Shown here: positions 1 to 8,469 of the stretch, in pieces | How positions within the stretch are numbered: position 1 is the stretch's first letter | Layout: each line of letters begins with the position of its first letter | NCBI RefSeq assembly: GCF_900497695.1 | Contig: NZ_UIDD01000010.1 | Coordinates: 186,001 to 250,000 of the forward strand | Origin: Pseudomonas wadenswilerensis | GTDB lineage: Bacteria > Pseudomonadota > Gammaproteobacteria > Pseudomonadales > Pseudomonadaceae | Length of the DNA stretch: 64,000 nucleotides | Direction: 5' to 3' | Translations under genes and position numbers: made by a program | Notes under the pieces: generated by a model | Told to the model about the DNA's origin: nothing | Seen by the model: the letters and a program-made list of their open reading frames with translations, nothing else | The model's database searches: none

Positions 1-1
1 C

Positions 2-442
2 AGTGATCGAGAGTCGCTGTTCTGGTTCAACATGCTTGAGGTTCCGCCAAAAACCAAGGACAGCAATGTCCTGCAACTGGCCTTCCGTACCCGTATCAAG
101 CTGCTGTACCGCCCGCAGGGCCTGCCGGGCAAGGCCGAGGACGCACCGGCCCTGGTGACCTGGCACCGAGCGCCTGGACAAGACGGCAAGCCTGAAACGC
201 TGGTTGGCCGCAACCCGTCGGCCTACTACGTCAATCTCGGTGAAATAAAAATTGAATATAACGGCAAGTCGACTTCACTGGGCACGGGCTACATTGCGCC
301 TTATTCGCTGGGACACTTCATATCCTCGTCACCTGTCAACCCGCGCTCAACGGTCAACTTCACCAGTATCAATGACTACGGCGCCGGCAATAACCATAAC
401 CAACTATTGAGCTCTACGCCTGCCAGTACTCCATCCCCTTAG
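2..442 (+). CDS. Fimbrial periplasmic chaperone, 3' part only
   Basis: This is the C-terminal 146 residues of a PapD/FimC-type chaperone whose beginning lies left of the window. The reading frame is open from base 2. The stretch DRESLFWFNMLEVPP is the family signature around the G1 strand and domain hinge. It is followed by IKLLYRP and an Ig-like second domain with VNLGEIKIEY and a G-x-G-Y-I-A-P-Y turn. Such chaperones hold pilin subunits in the periplasm by donor-strand complementation and hand them to the usher, which here starts about 80 bases downstream on the same strand. The tail after the second domain, rich in Asn, Thr, Ser and Pro, is slightly longer than usual. Family assignment is certain; the pilus type cannot be told from this fragment. 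Confidence 0.93.
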   Translation, partial: SDRESLFWFNMLEVPPKTKDSNVLQLAFRTRIKLLYRPQGLPGKAEDAPALVTWHRAPGQDGKPETLVGRNPSAYYVNLGEIKIEYNGKSTSLGTGYIAPYSLGHFISSSPVNPRSTVNFTSINDYGAGNNHNQLLSSTPASTPSP

Positions 443-520
443 CCCACTCTCCCTCCTCGACACTCCGGGCGTTCTCGAAGTTTTCGTGCGTGCCCAAGTT
501 TAATATTGGCACCCCTGAAA

Positions 521-3097
521 ATGACTTTAATATCATTACACTTTCGCTCGCCCCGAAAAAAATCAGTCTCAACAATAAGCCGATTATCTGTTGGTCTGTC
601 CGGTTTGTTGTCATGGCACGTTTCGGTCATGGCCGACACCGCCTTATCCGCGCAGGTTGAATTTGAACCGGCATTCCTGGGCAACGGCAGTAACCTGCCC
701 GTGGACCTGTCGCGCTTCGAGCGGCGCAACGTCGCAAGCCCTGGAATCTACAATGTGGACGTTGTGGTCAACGACGAGTGGCACGGGCGCTTCAACCTCA
801 GTTTCAAGGCCCGGCCTGGTAACGAAGAAGCCCTGGCCTGTTTCGACAATGCCCTGCTAGAGCGTCTCGGCCTGGATAGCAGCAAGTTTTACCCGCACGC
901 GCAACAGCAACTTTCTGCCGCCGAGGCCTGCATACCCATCGACGGAGCACTGGACGATGCCAGCAGCCGCCTGGACTTTGCCAACCAGCGCCTGTACTTG
1001 TCGGTGCCGCAAATCGCGGTCAAACGCAGCGCCCGCGAAACGGTTGACCCGTCACAATGGGACAGCGGCATAACAGCGGGTTTTCTCGATTACAACCTCA
1101 ACACCTACGGCACCCAGCATCGCAGCCAGGGCAATTTTCGCCAGACCTACCTGGGGCTCGGTGCCGGGCTCAATATCGGGCCGTGGCGCCTGCGCCATGA
1201 TGGTTCGCTGAACTGGAGCGACCAAGGCCAGCAGCGCTACCAGAGCATTGCCAGCTATGCCCAGCGTGATATCACCCCCTGGCGCTCGCAACTGACACTG
1301 GGTGAAAGCTACACCTCGGGCGGGCTGTTCGATTCGTTGAGCTACACCGGCATACGCCTGGCCAGCGACGATCGCATGCTGCCCGCCTCGCTGCGCGGCT
1401 ATGCACCAGTGGTGCGCGGTATCGCCAGCAGTAACGCACGAGTGCTGATCCGACAACGCGGTGTAACCCTGCACGAAACCACCGTCGCACCGGGCGCATT
1501 CGAAATCGATGACTTGTATGCAACCGGCTACGGCGGCGACCTGGAGGTCACAGTGACCGAGGCGGACGGCCGCGAACATAGTTTCTCCGTGCCTTACGCC
1601 GCCGTTCCGTTGTCCTTGCGCGCCGGTGCCAGCCGCTACAGTGCAACGCTGGGCACCTTGCGCAACCAGCAACTGAACAGCGACCCGGTGTTCGTCGAAG
1701 GCACCTGGCAATATGGCCTGAACAACCTGGTCAGCACCTACAGCGGTATGACCCTGGCATCCGGGTATGGCTCAGCCTTGCTCGGTGGTAGCCTGAACAC
1801 TGAGCTGGGAGCGTTCGGCGCCGACCTTACCCAGGCCCGTACCCACCTGCCCGGGCTAGGCAGTCAGCAAGGCCAGAGCCTGCGCCTGAGCTACGCAAAG
1901 ACCCTGAGCGAAACCGACACGCAGATCGCCCTGGCCACCTATCGCTACTCCACCCGCGGCTTCTATGGCCTGGAGGACGCCCAGCTCAGCCGCCAGTTCC
2001 TGCGCGATGCCGGCGATCAGCGCTACCAGCGCCATCGCAGCCGCACCACCCTGTCACTAGCCCAACCGTTGGCACTAAATTACGGCCAACTGCACCTGAG
2101 CACCTCGGCGTCGAGCTACTGGGACCATGCCGGCAGTGATCTGAGCTACTCGATCGGCTATAGCAATCACTACAAGACCCTGGGCTACACCCTCAGCAGT
2201 ACTCGGGAACGTGACCGCTTCGGGCGCGCCGGCAACACCCTCTATCTGAGCCTGTCCCTACCACTGGGCAGCGAGCGTGTGCGCAGCCTCAGCAGCAGTA
2301 TTTCCAGGGACAGCAACGGCAACAGCCGGGCCCAGGCCACCCTTACGGGCGCCACCAGTGACGATCAGCACCTGAGCTACGGCATCACCGCCAGCCAGGA
2401 CCGCCATCATGGCCAGAACAACCATACACTCAGCAGCAACCTACTCTACCGCGGCTCGGCCGCCGAGCTCAGCGGTTCACTCAGCCAGGGACGGCACACT
2501 TCGCAAGCCTCGCTTGGCCTGCGCGGCGCCATCGTCGCCCATGCTGACGGTTTAACCTTGTCGCAACCCTTGAGTGAAACCTTCGGCCTGATTCACGCCA
2601 AAGACGCCGATGGCGCACGAGTCACCTCCGGCACCGCGCTGAAAGTCGACAGCGGTGGCTATGCCGTAGTACCAAACCTTACGCCTTACCGGCGCAACAC
2701 GGTTGCCATCGACCCCAAGGGGCTGTCGACCGACGTCGAGTTGCAATCGAGCAGCCAGCAGACCGTGCCGCGGGCCGGCGCCATTCCACTGCTGGTATTC
2801 CAGACCCGCTCCGGGCGTTCGGCCGTTATCCACGCCCGCCAGGTCGATGGCCAGCCATTGCCGTTTGGCGCAGCGGTGGTGGATACCGACGGCAATGAAT
2901 TGGGTGCCGTCGGACAAGGCAGCCAACTGTTCGCCCGCGGCCTTCAGGATGAAGGTGAAATCATCGTGCGCTGGGACAACGGCTCGACAGGCAATTGCCG
3001 GATTACCTATGCCCTGCCCGCCGCCGCGAAAAAAACTGCGGGCGCCGCGCCGCAAAACATTCAGTCCGTTTGCCTTGCAACGCCAGCCCACCCTTGA
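521..3097 (+). CDS. Fimbrial outer-membrane usher protein
   Basis: An 858-residue usher (PapC/FimD family, usual length 800-880) that secretes and assembles chaperone-bound pilins across the outer membrane. After a long basic N-terminal signal peptide come the N-terminal chaperone-binding domain (FEPAFLGNG, VDLSRFE, YNVDVVVN), the beta-barrel with GFLDYNLNTYG, the plug and barrel region with the family signature APVVRGIA, and the C-terminal PapC_C domain with two cysteines in NCRITY and VCLATP. I chose the ATG at 521, because it leaves a normal signal peptide. A TTG at 506 would add five residues, and neither start has a strong ribosome-binding site. It lies between the chaperone and two adhesin-like genes in an ordinary chaperone-usher order. 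Subfamily not resolved. Confidence 0.95.
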   Translation: MTLISLHFRSPRKKSVSTISRLSVGLSGLLSWHVSVMADTALSAQVEFEPAFLGNGSNLPVDLSRFERRNVASPGIYNVDVVVNDEWHGRFNLSFKARPGNEEALACFDNALLERLGLDSSKFYPHAQQQLSAAEACIPIDGALDDASSRLDFANQRLYLSVPQIAVKRSARETVDPSQWDSGITAGFLDYNLNTYGTQHRSQGNFRQTYLGLGAGLNIGPWRLRHDGSLNWSDQGQQRYQSIASYAQRDITPWRSQLTLGESYTSGGLFDSLSYTGIRLASDDRMLPASLRGYAPVVRGIASSNARVLIRQRGVTLHETTVAPGAFEIDDLYATGYGGDLEVTVTEADGREHSFSVPYAAVPLSLRAGASRYSATLGTLRNQQLNSDPVFVEGTWQYGLNNLVSTYSGMTLASGYGSALLGGSLNTELGAFGADLTQARTHLPGLGSQQGQSLRLSYAKTLSETDTQIALATYRYSTRGFYGLEDAQLSRQFLRDAGDQRYQRHRSRTTLSLAQPLALNYGQLHLSTSASSYWDHAGSDLSYSIGYSNHYKTLGYTLSSTRERDRFGRAGNTLYLSLSLPLGSERVRSLSSSISRDSNGNSRAQATLTGATSDDQHLSYGITASQDRHHGQNNHTLSSNLLYRGSAAELSGSLSQGRHTSQASLGLRGAIVAHADGLTLSQPLSETFGLIHAKDADGARVTSGTALKVDSGGYAVVPNLTPYRRNTVAIDPKGLSTDVELQSSSQQTVPRAGAIPLLVFQTRSGRSAVIHARQVDGQPLPFGAAVVDTDGNELGAVGQGSQLFARGLQDEGEIIVRWDNGSTGNCRITYALPAAAKKTAGAAPQNIQSVCLATPAHP

Positions 3098-3114
3098 ACC
3101 GTCGAGACCTGCCC

Positions 3115-4110
3115 ATGCTTTGTTCTTTACCCGCGCGCATCGCCGGCGCGACAGGATTGCTGCTGCTGGCCCATAGCGGCATCAGTACCGCCAGTTGTGT
3201 ACATATCGGCTCCAGCCCTTCCCAAGCCTACATCACCATAAACTCGCAGCTGACGGTGTCTGCAATAGATCCGGTAGGCAAGGTGATTTATGACAGCGGC
3301 ACCCGGTACGCGACACGCATGGCCTACCGCTGCTCTGCCGCCCATGGGCAGCGAGCCGGTTTTACCGCGGTCTTCACCCACATCGGCGAAGGCATTCATC
3401 AAACCAATCTGGAGGGTATCGGTATCAAGATCACGGGCTCCGAAGCCGGCGCCAGTCGTTTTTATAGCTGGCCGGTCCCCACTATCACGCATCCGGCCGG
3501 CACTACCGACGTCACCCCTTGGTACAGACTGCAGTTGATCAAGACCGGACCGGTGAACAGCGGGGTCCTGTTTTTCCCGCAGACAATCATTAGCCAAACC
3601 TTTGAGCCGCATACCCCGGCCAACACCGCCAGGCTGACGATGGTGCAAACCAGAGTCGAGGTTGTCTCAGCCGAGCCTACCTGCGACATCGACGCCAGCT
3701 CGAAAAACATTCCGGTGAACCTTGGAAACCACCCGCAATCGTTCTTCACAGGCGTGAACAAGACGACTCCGGAAAGGTCATTCAACATTCGCCTTAATTG
3801 CATGGGTGGATCTACGGGTGGCTCGCGAAATATCAGCTACACCATTACCGATGCCCATTTTCCGGGCAATCAGACCCTTGCAGTAAACCTGGCACCCGGG
3901 GCCGGTGCTCATGGTGTTGGTATTCGACTGCTGGACAGGAACGACACAGCCATACGCCTGGGCGCCGCACGCATGGCCGGTACGGTTGATCATGGAACAA
4001 CCCGTTATGACATTCCGCTGAAGGCGCAATACATCCAGCAGGTTCCAGCTTCCCAGATTCGCCCAGGAGCGGCCCTTGGGCGCGCGCTGTTCACCATGGA
4101 TTATCACTGA
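3115..4110 (+). CDS. Fimbrial adhesin / tip pilin-like protein (intact paralogue)
   Basis: A 331-residue secreted protein with signal peptide (residues about 1-26, ending in STAS). The N-terminal part carries Cys-containing receptor-domain-like sequence (SCVHIG, YRCSAAHG). The C-terminal half is a pilin domain: EPTCDID, LNCMGGS, then AHGVGIRL and the final beta strand GRALFTMDYH that the chaperone recognises. A length of about 330 residues with two domains fits a tip adhesin better than a major pilin. The gene starts 17 bases after the usher stop, so it is probably cotranscribed. I chose ATG 3115 because the signal peptide begins there; the frame is open further upstream inside the usher. The next gene is a clear paralogue (shared AHGVGIR, AQYIQQV, SQIRPG). 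Ligand unknown. Confidence 0.85.
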   Translation: MLCSLPARIAGATGLLLLAHSGISTASCVHIGSSPSQAYITINSQLTVSAIDPVGKVIYDSGTRYATRMAYRCSAAHGQRAGFTAVFTHIGEGIHQTNLEGIGIKITGSEAGASRFYSWPVPTITHPAGTTDVTPWYRLQLIKTGPVNSGVLFFPQTIISQTFEPHTPANTARLTMVQTRVEVVSAEPTCDIDASSKNIPVNLGNHPQSFFTGVNKTTPERSFNIRLNCMGGSTGGSRNISYTITDAHFPGNQTLAVNLAPGAGAHGVGIRLLDRNDTAIRLGAARMAGTVDHGTTRYDIPLKAQYIQQVPASQIRPGAALGRALFTMDYH

Positions 4111-4377
4111 TGTGCCTGGCGCTGGCACAACTGATCAGCAATGCCGGCAGTCGCTTCGAATTCGCCAGCCAGCACCTGCACCCCTCCGCGCCCCGGGCGT
4201 CAATGAAGCGAACCATGCGCGACGCTGCGCAATCATTCAGGCCGACGGCGACATTCAACGCCTGGATGCCACCTGCGATATGCCATCAGCTGATCAGACG
4301 TCGGGGGCCTGACTTTTCGCCCACATCCATTGCGCGTTGAAGCATGCAGCACGCGCCAATTCCTGCAGAGACACGCC
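4111..4377. other. Intergenic stretch between the two adhesin genes
   Basis: About 270 bases without a credible gene. Short open frames run through it, but none has a ribosome-binding site or recognisable protein sequence. No hairpin terminator was seen, so the second adhesin gene could be transcribed with the first. Confidence 0.5.
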
Positions 4378-5459
4378 ATGACTTCACCGCACGTCCATCC
4401 CTTTCCCACAAATTACCTGGTCATGCTGGGCTGTCTGCTTGCCAGCTTGCCCAGCTGGGCAACAGAACCACCGTACAACTCGCTTCTGGGTAGCGGCGTA
4501 GGTGGCCCGGATCGATCCACGGCCCGCAACAATTGCCGCTTTGAATCGGGCGGCATTTCAAGGGCTACGTTCGATTTACCTTCACAGCTCATCGTTTCGC
4601 CTTCGGCCTCCTATGGCACCGTGGTATATCGGACCAGCGTCAGCGGGCCCCAGTTTCGGGTGACATGCCCGAGCAGCCACCAAAACAATTATGGCTATAC
4701 GACACCACTGAGTTACTCGCACGAACAATATTATCGCACCAACGTACCAGGTCTCGGCATTCGAATCTTTTTGCGAGAGACAGGCCCTGGAGGCCCCAAC
4801 AGCACGTATATGAGCTGGCCTCGTGGAGTGTCTTCACACCCTGCTGGCCGTCATCATGTCACTCCAAGCTACGATATAGAGCTGATAAAATTATCGAACG
4901 GCCCGGTCAGCGGTACCCTCCAACTTTCCGCCCAATTGGCGACAGCAGTCACAACGCCCATCACTGCAGCTGAGCTGAGACCTTCGCGCACCACGGTTGC
5001 TATCATCTCGCCTAACCCGACTTGCTCGGTCGATAACGGCTCAGGAAGCATTCCGGTATTTTTGGGTGACCACCCCCGCAGGAACTTCAACGGCATCGGC
5101 TACGTAACCAACGAAGTCCCCTTCAACATTAACCTCAACTGCTCGGGCGGATCATCGGGCGGCAGCCTGAACATTCGTTTCACTCTCTTGGACGCCCACT
5201 CTCTGGGTAACAGGACCCAAGCTTTGAGCTTGGCACCTGGCGCAAGTGCCCATGGCGTTGGCATTCGTATTCAACGCAATCTGAACGGTACTCCTTCGAT
5301 CGTTACACTGGGCACGGTACAAACTGCCGGAACGGTCTATCCCGGTACCTCGCGCCATGTGATCCACCTAAGCGCCCAGTACATTCAGCAAGTAGCGCCG
5401 TCACAAATACGCCCCGGCTGGCGCCAGGCCGGGCCACGTTCGCCATTACCTACGATTGA
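4378..5459 (+). pseudogene. Second fimbrial adhesin-like gene with a 3' frameshift
   Basis: Paralogue of the gene ending at 4110. It has a signal peptide (to about residue 22, LPSWATEP), a two-domain layout, CSVDNGS, LNCSGGSSGG, AHGVGIRI and AQYIQQVAPSQIRPG. Directly after SQIRPG (around 5410-5420) the frame departs from the paralogue and continues as WRQAGPRSP without stopping until 5865, antisense to ybaB. Read one base over, the same DNA gives LAPGRATFAITYD followed by TGA at 5457-5459, which matches the intact paralogue's end (GAALGRALFTMDYH). One missing base, probably a G in the CCCCGG run near 5411-5416, explains this. The lost piece is the conserved last beta strand needed for chaperone binding, so the product as read is probably not assembled. 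A sequencing error or a reversible slip cannot be excluded. Starts upstream of 4378 are less likely. Confidence 0.8.
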
Positions 5460-5473
5460 TCATCTGCACACAC

Positions 5474-5502
5474 AAAAAAAAAGCCAGGCATTGGCCTGGC
5501 TT
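5474..5502 (-). terminator. Rho-independent terminator of ybaB
   Basis: A perfect 9-bp stem AAGCCAGGC / GCCTGGCTT (5481-5489 with 5494-5502) has an ATTG loop. On the minus strand it is followed by a run of T (A run 5474-5482 on the plus strand). It lies 16 bases after the ybaB stop codon. The convergent adhesin transcript also ends here. Confidence 0.85.
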
Positions 5503-5517
5503 GTTGATTCTCGTACC

Positions 5518-5844
5518 TCAGAACGGCATCTTGAAACCCGGCGGCAACTGCATGCCGGCGGTCATGCCGCCCATTTTTTCCTGGCTGTTGGCTTCGACCT
5601 TGCGCACGGCGTCGTTGACGGCGGCGGCGATCAGGTCTTCAAGCACTTCCTTGTCTTCCTGCATCAGGCTGTCGTCCAGGCTGATGCGCTTGACGTCGTG
5701 ACGACCGGTCATCACCACGCTGACCAGACCGGCACCGGATTGGCCGGTCACTTCGGCGTTGGCCAGCTCTTCCTGCATCTTGGCCATTTTTTCCTGCATC
5801 TGCTGAGCCTGCTTCATCAGGCCGGCCATGCCACCTTTCATCAT
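5518..5844 (-). CDS. ybaB: YbaB/EbfC family nucleoid-associated protein
   Basis: A 108-residue DNA-binding protein of the YbaB/EbfC family, which forms dimers and binds DNA at the nucleoid. Methionine/glutamine-rich N-terminal helix (MAGLMKQAQQMQEKMAKMQ) is a typical coiled coil. The core has VSVVMTGRHDVKRISLD, and the C-terminal tail is Gly/Met/Pro-rich. Start: ATG at 5844 has GAGG eight bases upstream; a GTG at 5853 overlaps that ribosome-binding site and is less likely. It follows dnaX with a 69-base gap, the usual dnaX-ybaB pair. In most pseudomonads recR comes next; here the fimbrial genes on the other strand occupy that position. Confidence 0.95.
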   Translation of the reverse strand: MMKGGMAGLMKQAQQMQEKMAKMQEELANAEVTGQSGAGLVSVVMTGRHDVKRISLDDSLMQEDKEVLEDLIAAAVNDAVRKVEANSQEKMGGMTAGMQLPPGFKMPF

Positions 5845-5913
5845 GGGGATCACCTCAAATATTAGGTTACGGGGTGCGGCGCGGGTCAGGCCCGGGCCGC
5901 TGCTGTTTATCCG

Positions 5914-7938
5914 TTACTCGCCCTGGGCAACCGGGGCGTCGACAGGTTCAATCGTATCGTGGCGGACCATGGCGCCGAACTGCTGGATCATCTGCCGGAT
6001 CAGCGGATCATCCTCGATCGAGGCCTCGGCCTGACCCTGACGCTCGGCCCGTTTGCGGGCTGCGGCCTGGGCGGGGGTTTCCTGCTCAGGGCGAATCAGC
6101 TCGATGGTCAGTTTGAGCGTGCGGCCCAGGTGCTGGTTCAACGCGTCGTTCAGGCGCCGCTGTTGCGTGCTGTTGAACAGGGCGCTGTGAGCCGGGTCCA
6201 GGTGCAGCAGCCAGTCGTCGCCTTCGGCGCTGATCAGCGTACAGTTGGCGGCGATATTGCCGGTCATCCCGGAAATCGGCAACTGCGGGAACAATTCCAG
6301 CCATTTCAGCGCCAGGCCCGTGGCCGGTTGCGCGGCGGGCAATGGCTCGGCAGGCGGCGCGTCAACTTCGTTGGCATGTTCGATGGCCAGCTCATCCAGA
6401 TAACTGTAGCTGGCCGGGTCCATTTCTGGCTCGTAATAGTCTTCGTCCAGCGGCGGCTCGTCGTCGCGATCCATGCCGGCCGGGCTGTAACCAATACCGT
6501 CGTCGTGCGCGGGCAGGTCCTGTGGCGCAACTTGCTGAACCGGCGCAGGCGCAGGCGGCTCTACGGCAACCGGCGTGGCCTCGACTTCAGGTTCGCAGGC
6601 GACAGGATCGTTCCAGGGCAGGTCGACAACCGGCTCAGGCGCCGGGGCCTCGACCGGCTCGGGTACACGTTCAGGCGCTGGCTCTGGTTCGGCAACAGGT
6701 TCAGGCTCGGCAACCACTGGCGCTGGCGCCGCAACCGGTGCAACAGCCATGACCGGCGCAGCCTGGGTGGCGGCTGCCACCGTGCTTGCAGAATCAGCTG
6801 TGGCCTGGCTGATCCCCACCGGCTTTAGCACCGGTTTCGGCGCATCGTCGGTATCGGCGGGGCGGAACGCCAGCATCCGCAGCAGGACCATCTCGAAGCC
6901 ACCACGCGGATCCGGCGCCAATGGCAGGTCGCGTCGACCGATCAGCCCCATCTGGTAGTAGAACTGCACATCCTCGGACGGCAATGCCTGAGCCAGGGCC
7001 AGGACCCGATCGCGATCACCCTGACCGTTATCGACCGCCTCCGGCAGTGCCTGGGCAATGGCCACGCGATGCAGCACGTTGAGCATCTCGGCCAGCACGC
7101 CATTCCAGTCCGGCCCCTGTTCCGCCAGGTGCCGAACGGCTTCGAGCAAGGCCCGGGCGTCCCCTTCGAGCAGGGCCTGCAGCACGCCATACACCTGGCC
7201 ATGATCCAGGGTGCCGAGCATCGCCCGCACATCCGCTGCCAGTACCTTGCCTTCACCAAAGGCGATGGCCTGGTCGGTCAGGCTCATGGCATCGCGCATG
7301 GAGCCGTCGGCTGCACGGCCGAGCAGCCACAGGGCATCGTCTTCAAAGGGTACGTTTTCGGCGCCGAGCACATGGCTCAGGTGCTCGACCACCCGCTCGG
7401 GGGTCATGTTCTTCAGCGAGAACTGCAGGCAACGGGACAGAATGGTCGCTGGCAGTTTCTGCGGATCGGTGGTGGCAAGGATGAACTTGACGTAGGGCGG
7501 CGGCTCTTCCAGCGTTTTCAACAAGGCGTTGAACGAGTGGCTGGAGAGCATGTGCACTTCGTCGATCAGGTAGACCTTGAAACGCCCACGGCTCGGTGCG
7601 TACTGCACGTTGTCGAGCAACTCGCGGGTGTCTTCGACCTTGGTGCGGCTGGCGGCGTCGATCTCGATCAGGTCGACAAAACGCCCCTCGTCGATTTCCC
7701 GGCACACCGAACAGGTGCCGCAGGGCGTCGAGGTGATACCGGTTTCGCAGTTAAGGCACTTGGCGATGATCCGCGCGATGGTGGTCTTGCCCACGCCGCG
7801 GGTACCGGTGAACAGGTAGGCATGGTGCAGGCGTTGGTTGTCCAGCGCGTTGATCAAGGCCTTGAGCACATGGGTCTGGCCGACCATTTCGCGGAACGAG
7901 CGCGGACGCCATTTACGTGCAAGAACCTGATAACTCAT
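5914..7938 (-). CDS. dnaX: DNA polymerase III subunits gamma and tau
   Basis: A 674-residue clamp-loader ATPase that opens and loads the beta sliding clamp and, as tau, couples the polymerases to the helicase. Visible: MSYQVLARKWRPRSF start, Walker A GTRGVGKT (residues 45-52), zinc-binding cysteines (C64, C73, C76, C79), Walker B DEVHML, and the clamp-loader lid domain. A long Pro/Ala/Glu-rich linker follows (roughly residues 390-530), then a C-terminal tau domain. The frame is open further upstream, but conservation starts at ATG 7938. I did not find a convincing slippery heptamer by eye, so whether a shorter gamma form is made is unresolved. It is followed by ybaB on the same strand. Confidence 0.97.
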   Translation of the reverse strand: MSYQVLARKWRPRSFREMVGQTHVLKALINALDNQRLHHAYLFTGTRGVGKTTIARIIAKCLNCETGITSTPCGTCSVCREIDEGRFVDLIEIDAASRTKVEDTRELLDNVQYAPSRGRFKVYLIDEVHMLSSHSFNALLKTLEEPPPYVKFILATTDPQKLPATILSRCLQFSLKNMTPERVVEHLSHVLGAENVPFEDDALWLLGRAADGSMRDAMSLTDQAIAFGEGKVLAADVRAMLGTLDHGQVYGVLQALLEGDARALLEAVRHLAEQGPDWNGVLAEMLNVLHRVAIAQALPEAVDNGQGDRDRVLALAQALPSEDVQFYYQMGLIGRRDLPLAPDPRGGFEMVLLRMLAFRPADTDDAPKPVLKPVGISQATADSASTVAAATQAAPVMAVAPVAAPAPVVAEPEPVAEPEPAPERVPEPVEAPAPEPVVDLPWNDPVACEPEVEATPVAVEPPAPAPVQQVAPQDLPAHDDGIGYSPAGMDRDDEPPLDEDYYEPEMDPASYSYLDELAIEHANEVDAPPAEPLPAAQPATGLALKWLELFPQLPISGMTGNIAANCTLISAEGDDWLLHLDPAHSALFNSTQQRRLNDALNQHLGRTLKLTIELIRPEQETPAQAAARKRAERQGQAEASIEDDPLIRQMIQQFGAMVRHDTIEPVDAPVAQGE

Positions 7939-8178
7939 CGAAAACCGTCGCGACTGCAAGCTGAAGACCGCTAATCGTAGCGGAGCGGGGGCAAAATTGC
8001 ACCCTGCCGATATCAACCGCGGATGAAGACATCTGGGGGAGCCCGCACCACACGGTTGGACTCGCAGGCACGCAGGCAACTAAACCGGCTGCGGAGAAAT
8101 ACTGGCTGCGGAGGAATCCGCGGGCGGGTGTTCGAACTGGGGGGGGGGAAATACAGAGTGCCAACAGGCATGATGGGT
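7939..8178. other. Spacer between dnaX and ffs with a near-duplicate and a G run
   Basis: No gene is supported. The stretch carries two adjacent copies of a GGCTGCGGAG(A/G)AAT-like unit (8086-8117, CGGCTGCGGAGAAAT then TGGCTGCGGAGGAAT) and a run of ten G at 8139-8148. On the minus strand the latter is a C run just past the SRP RNA. The dnaX promoter must lie here, but no clear -35/-10 pair stood out. Confidence 0.5.
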
Positions 8179-8287
8179 GGCAACCCCACCAGCCACACCC
8201 CGGCACACAATGTCACCGCTGCGGCTGCTCCCTTCCAGGCCTGACCGGGTTCACGGTTGATCGTTGCGGGGGGACCGATGGGGTCAC
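8179..8287 (-). ncRNA. ffs: Signal recognition particle RNA (4.5S)
   Basis: On the minus strand the sequence contains the conserved SRP domain IV apical loop: CGGTCAGGCCTGGAAGGGAG followed by CAGCCGCAG. Flanking elements match E. coli 4.5S RNA in order: CCCCCCGCAACG on the 5' side, TGTGCCGGGGTGTGGCTGG on the 3' side. The outer strands (GGTGACCCCATCGG and TGGGGTTGCCACC) pair with each other. The RNA binds Ffh for cotranslational membrane targeting. Ends are estimated to within about 8 bases from the closing helix. Confidence 0.93.
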
Positions 8288-8469
8288 CATAACGCAGCTC
8301 ATCTGGCGACGAGCCGCGCCATTGTAACGGCATCAAGCCAAGTTACAACCTTTAATTGCTAAAAACTCATCATTACTCAATGACTTGGCGCTCGGGCAAA
8401 GCCGGCAGCGCCTGCAACGTGCTCAGTAACGCCTGCACCCAGGCACGCTGCAGGCGGCTTCTACTGCAT
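8288..8469. other. Intergenic, presumed ffs promoter region
   Basis: About 180 bases upstream of ffs and downstream of the large LRR/NEL gene, which is also on the minus strand. It contains an AT-rich segment (8340-8385) suitable for the ffs promoter. No open frame is supported. Confidence 0.4.

Noticed and set aside
4111..4377. Short open frames between the adhesin genes as a small pilin gene
   Set aside because: No signal peptide, no ribosome-binding site and no pilin motif.
5460..5865. Plus-strand continuation of the second adhesin reading frame as a C-terminal domain
   Set aside because: It is antisense to ybaB and to its terminator, and the true end is recovered in the neighbouring frame at 5459.
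8023..8160. Possible tRNA (a TTCGAAC-like stretch near a GC-rich end)
   Set aside because: No acceptor or anticodon stem could be folded on either strand, and the TTCGAAC is isolated next to a G run.
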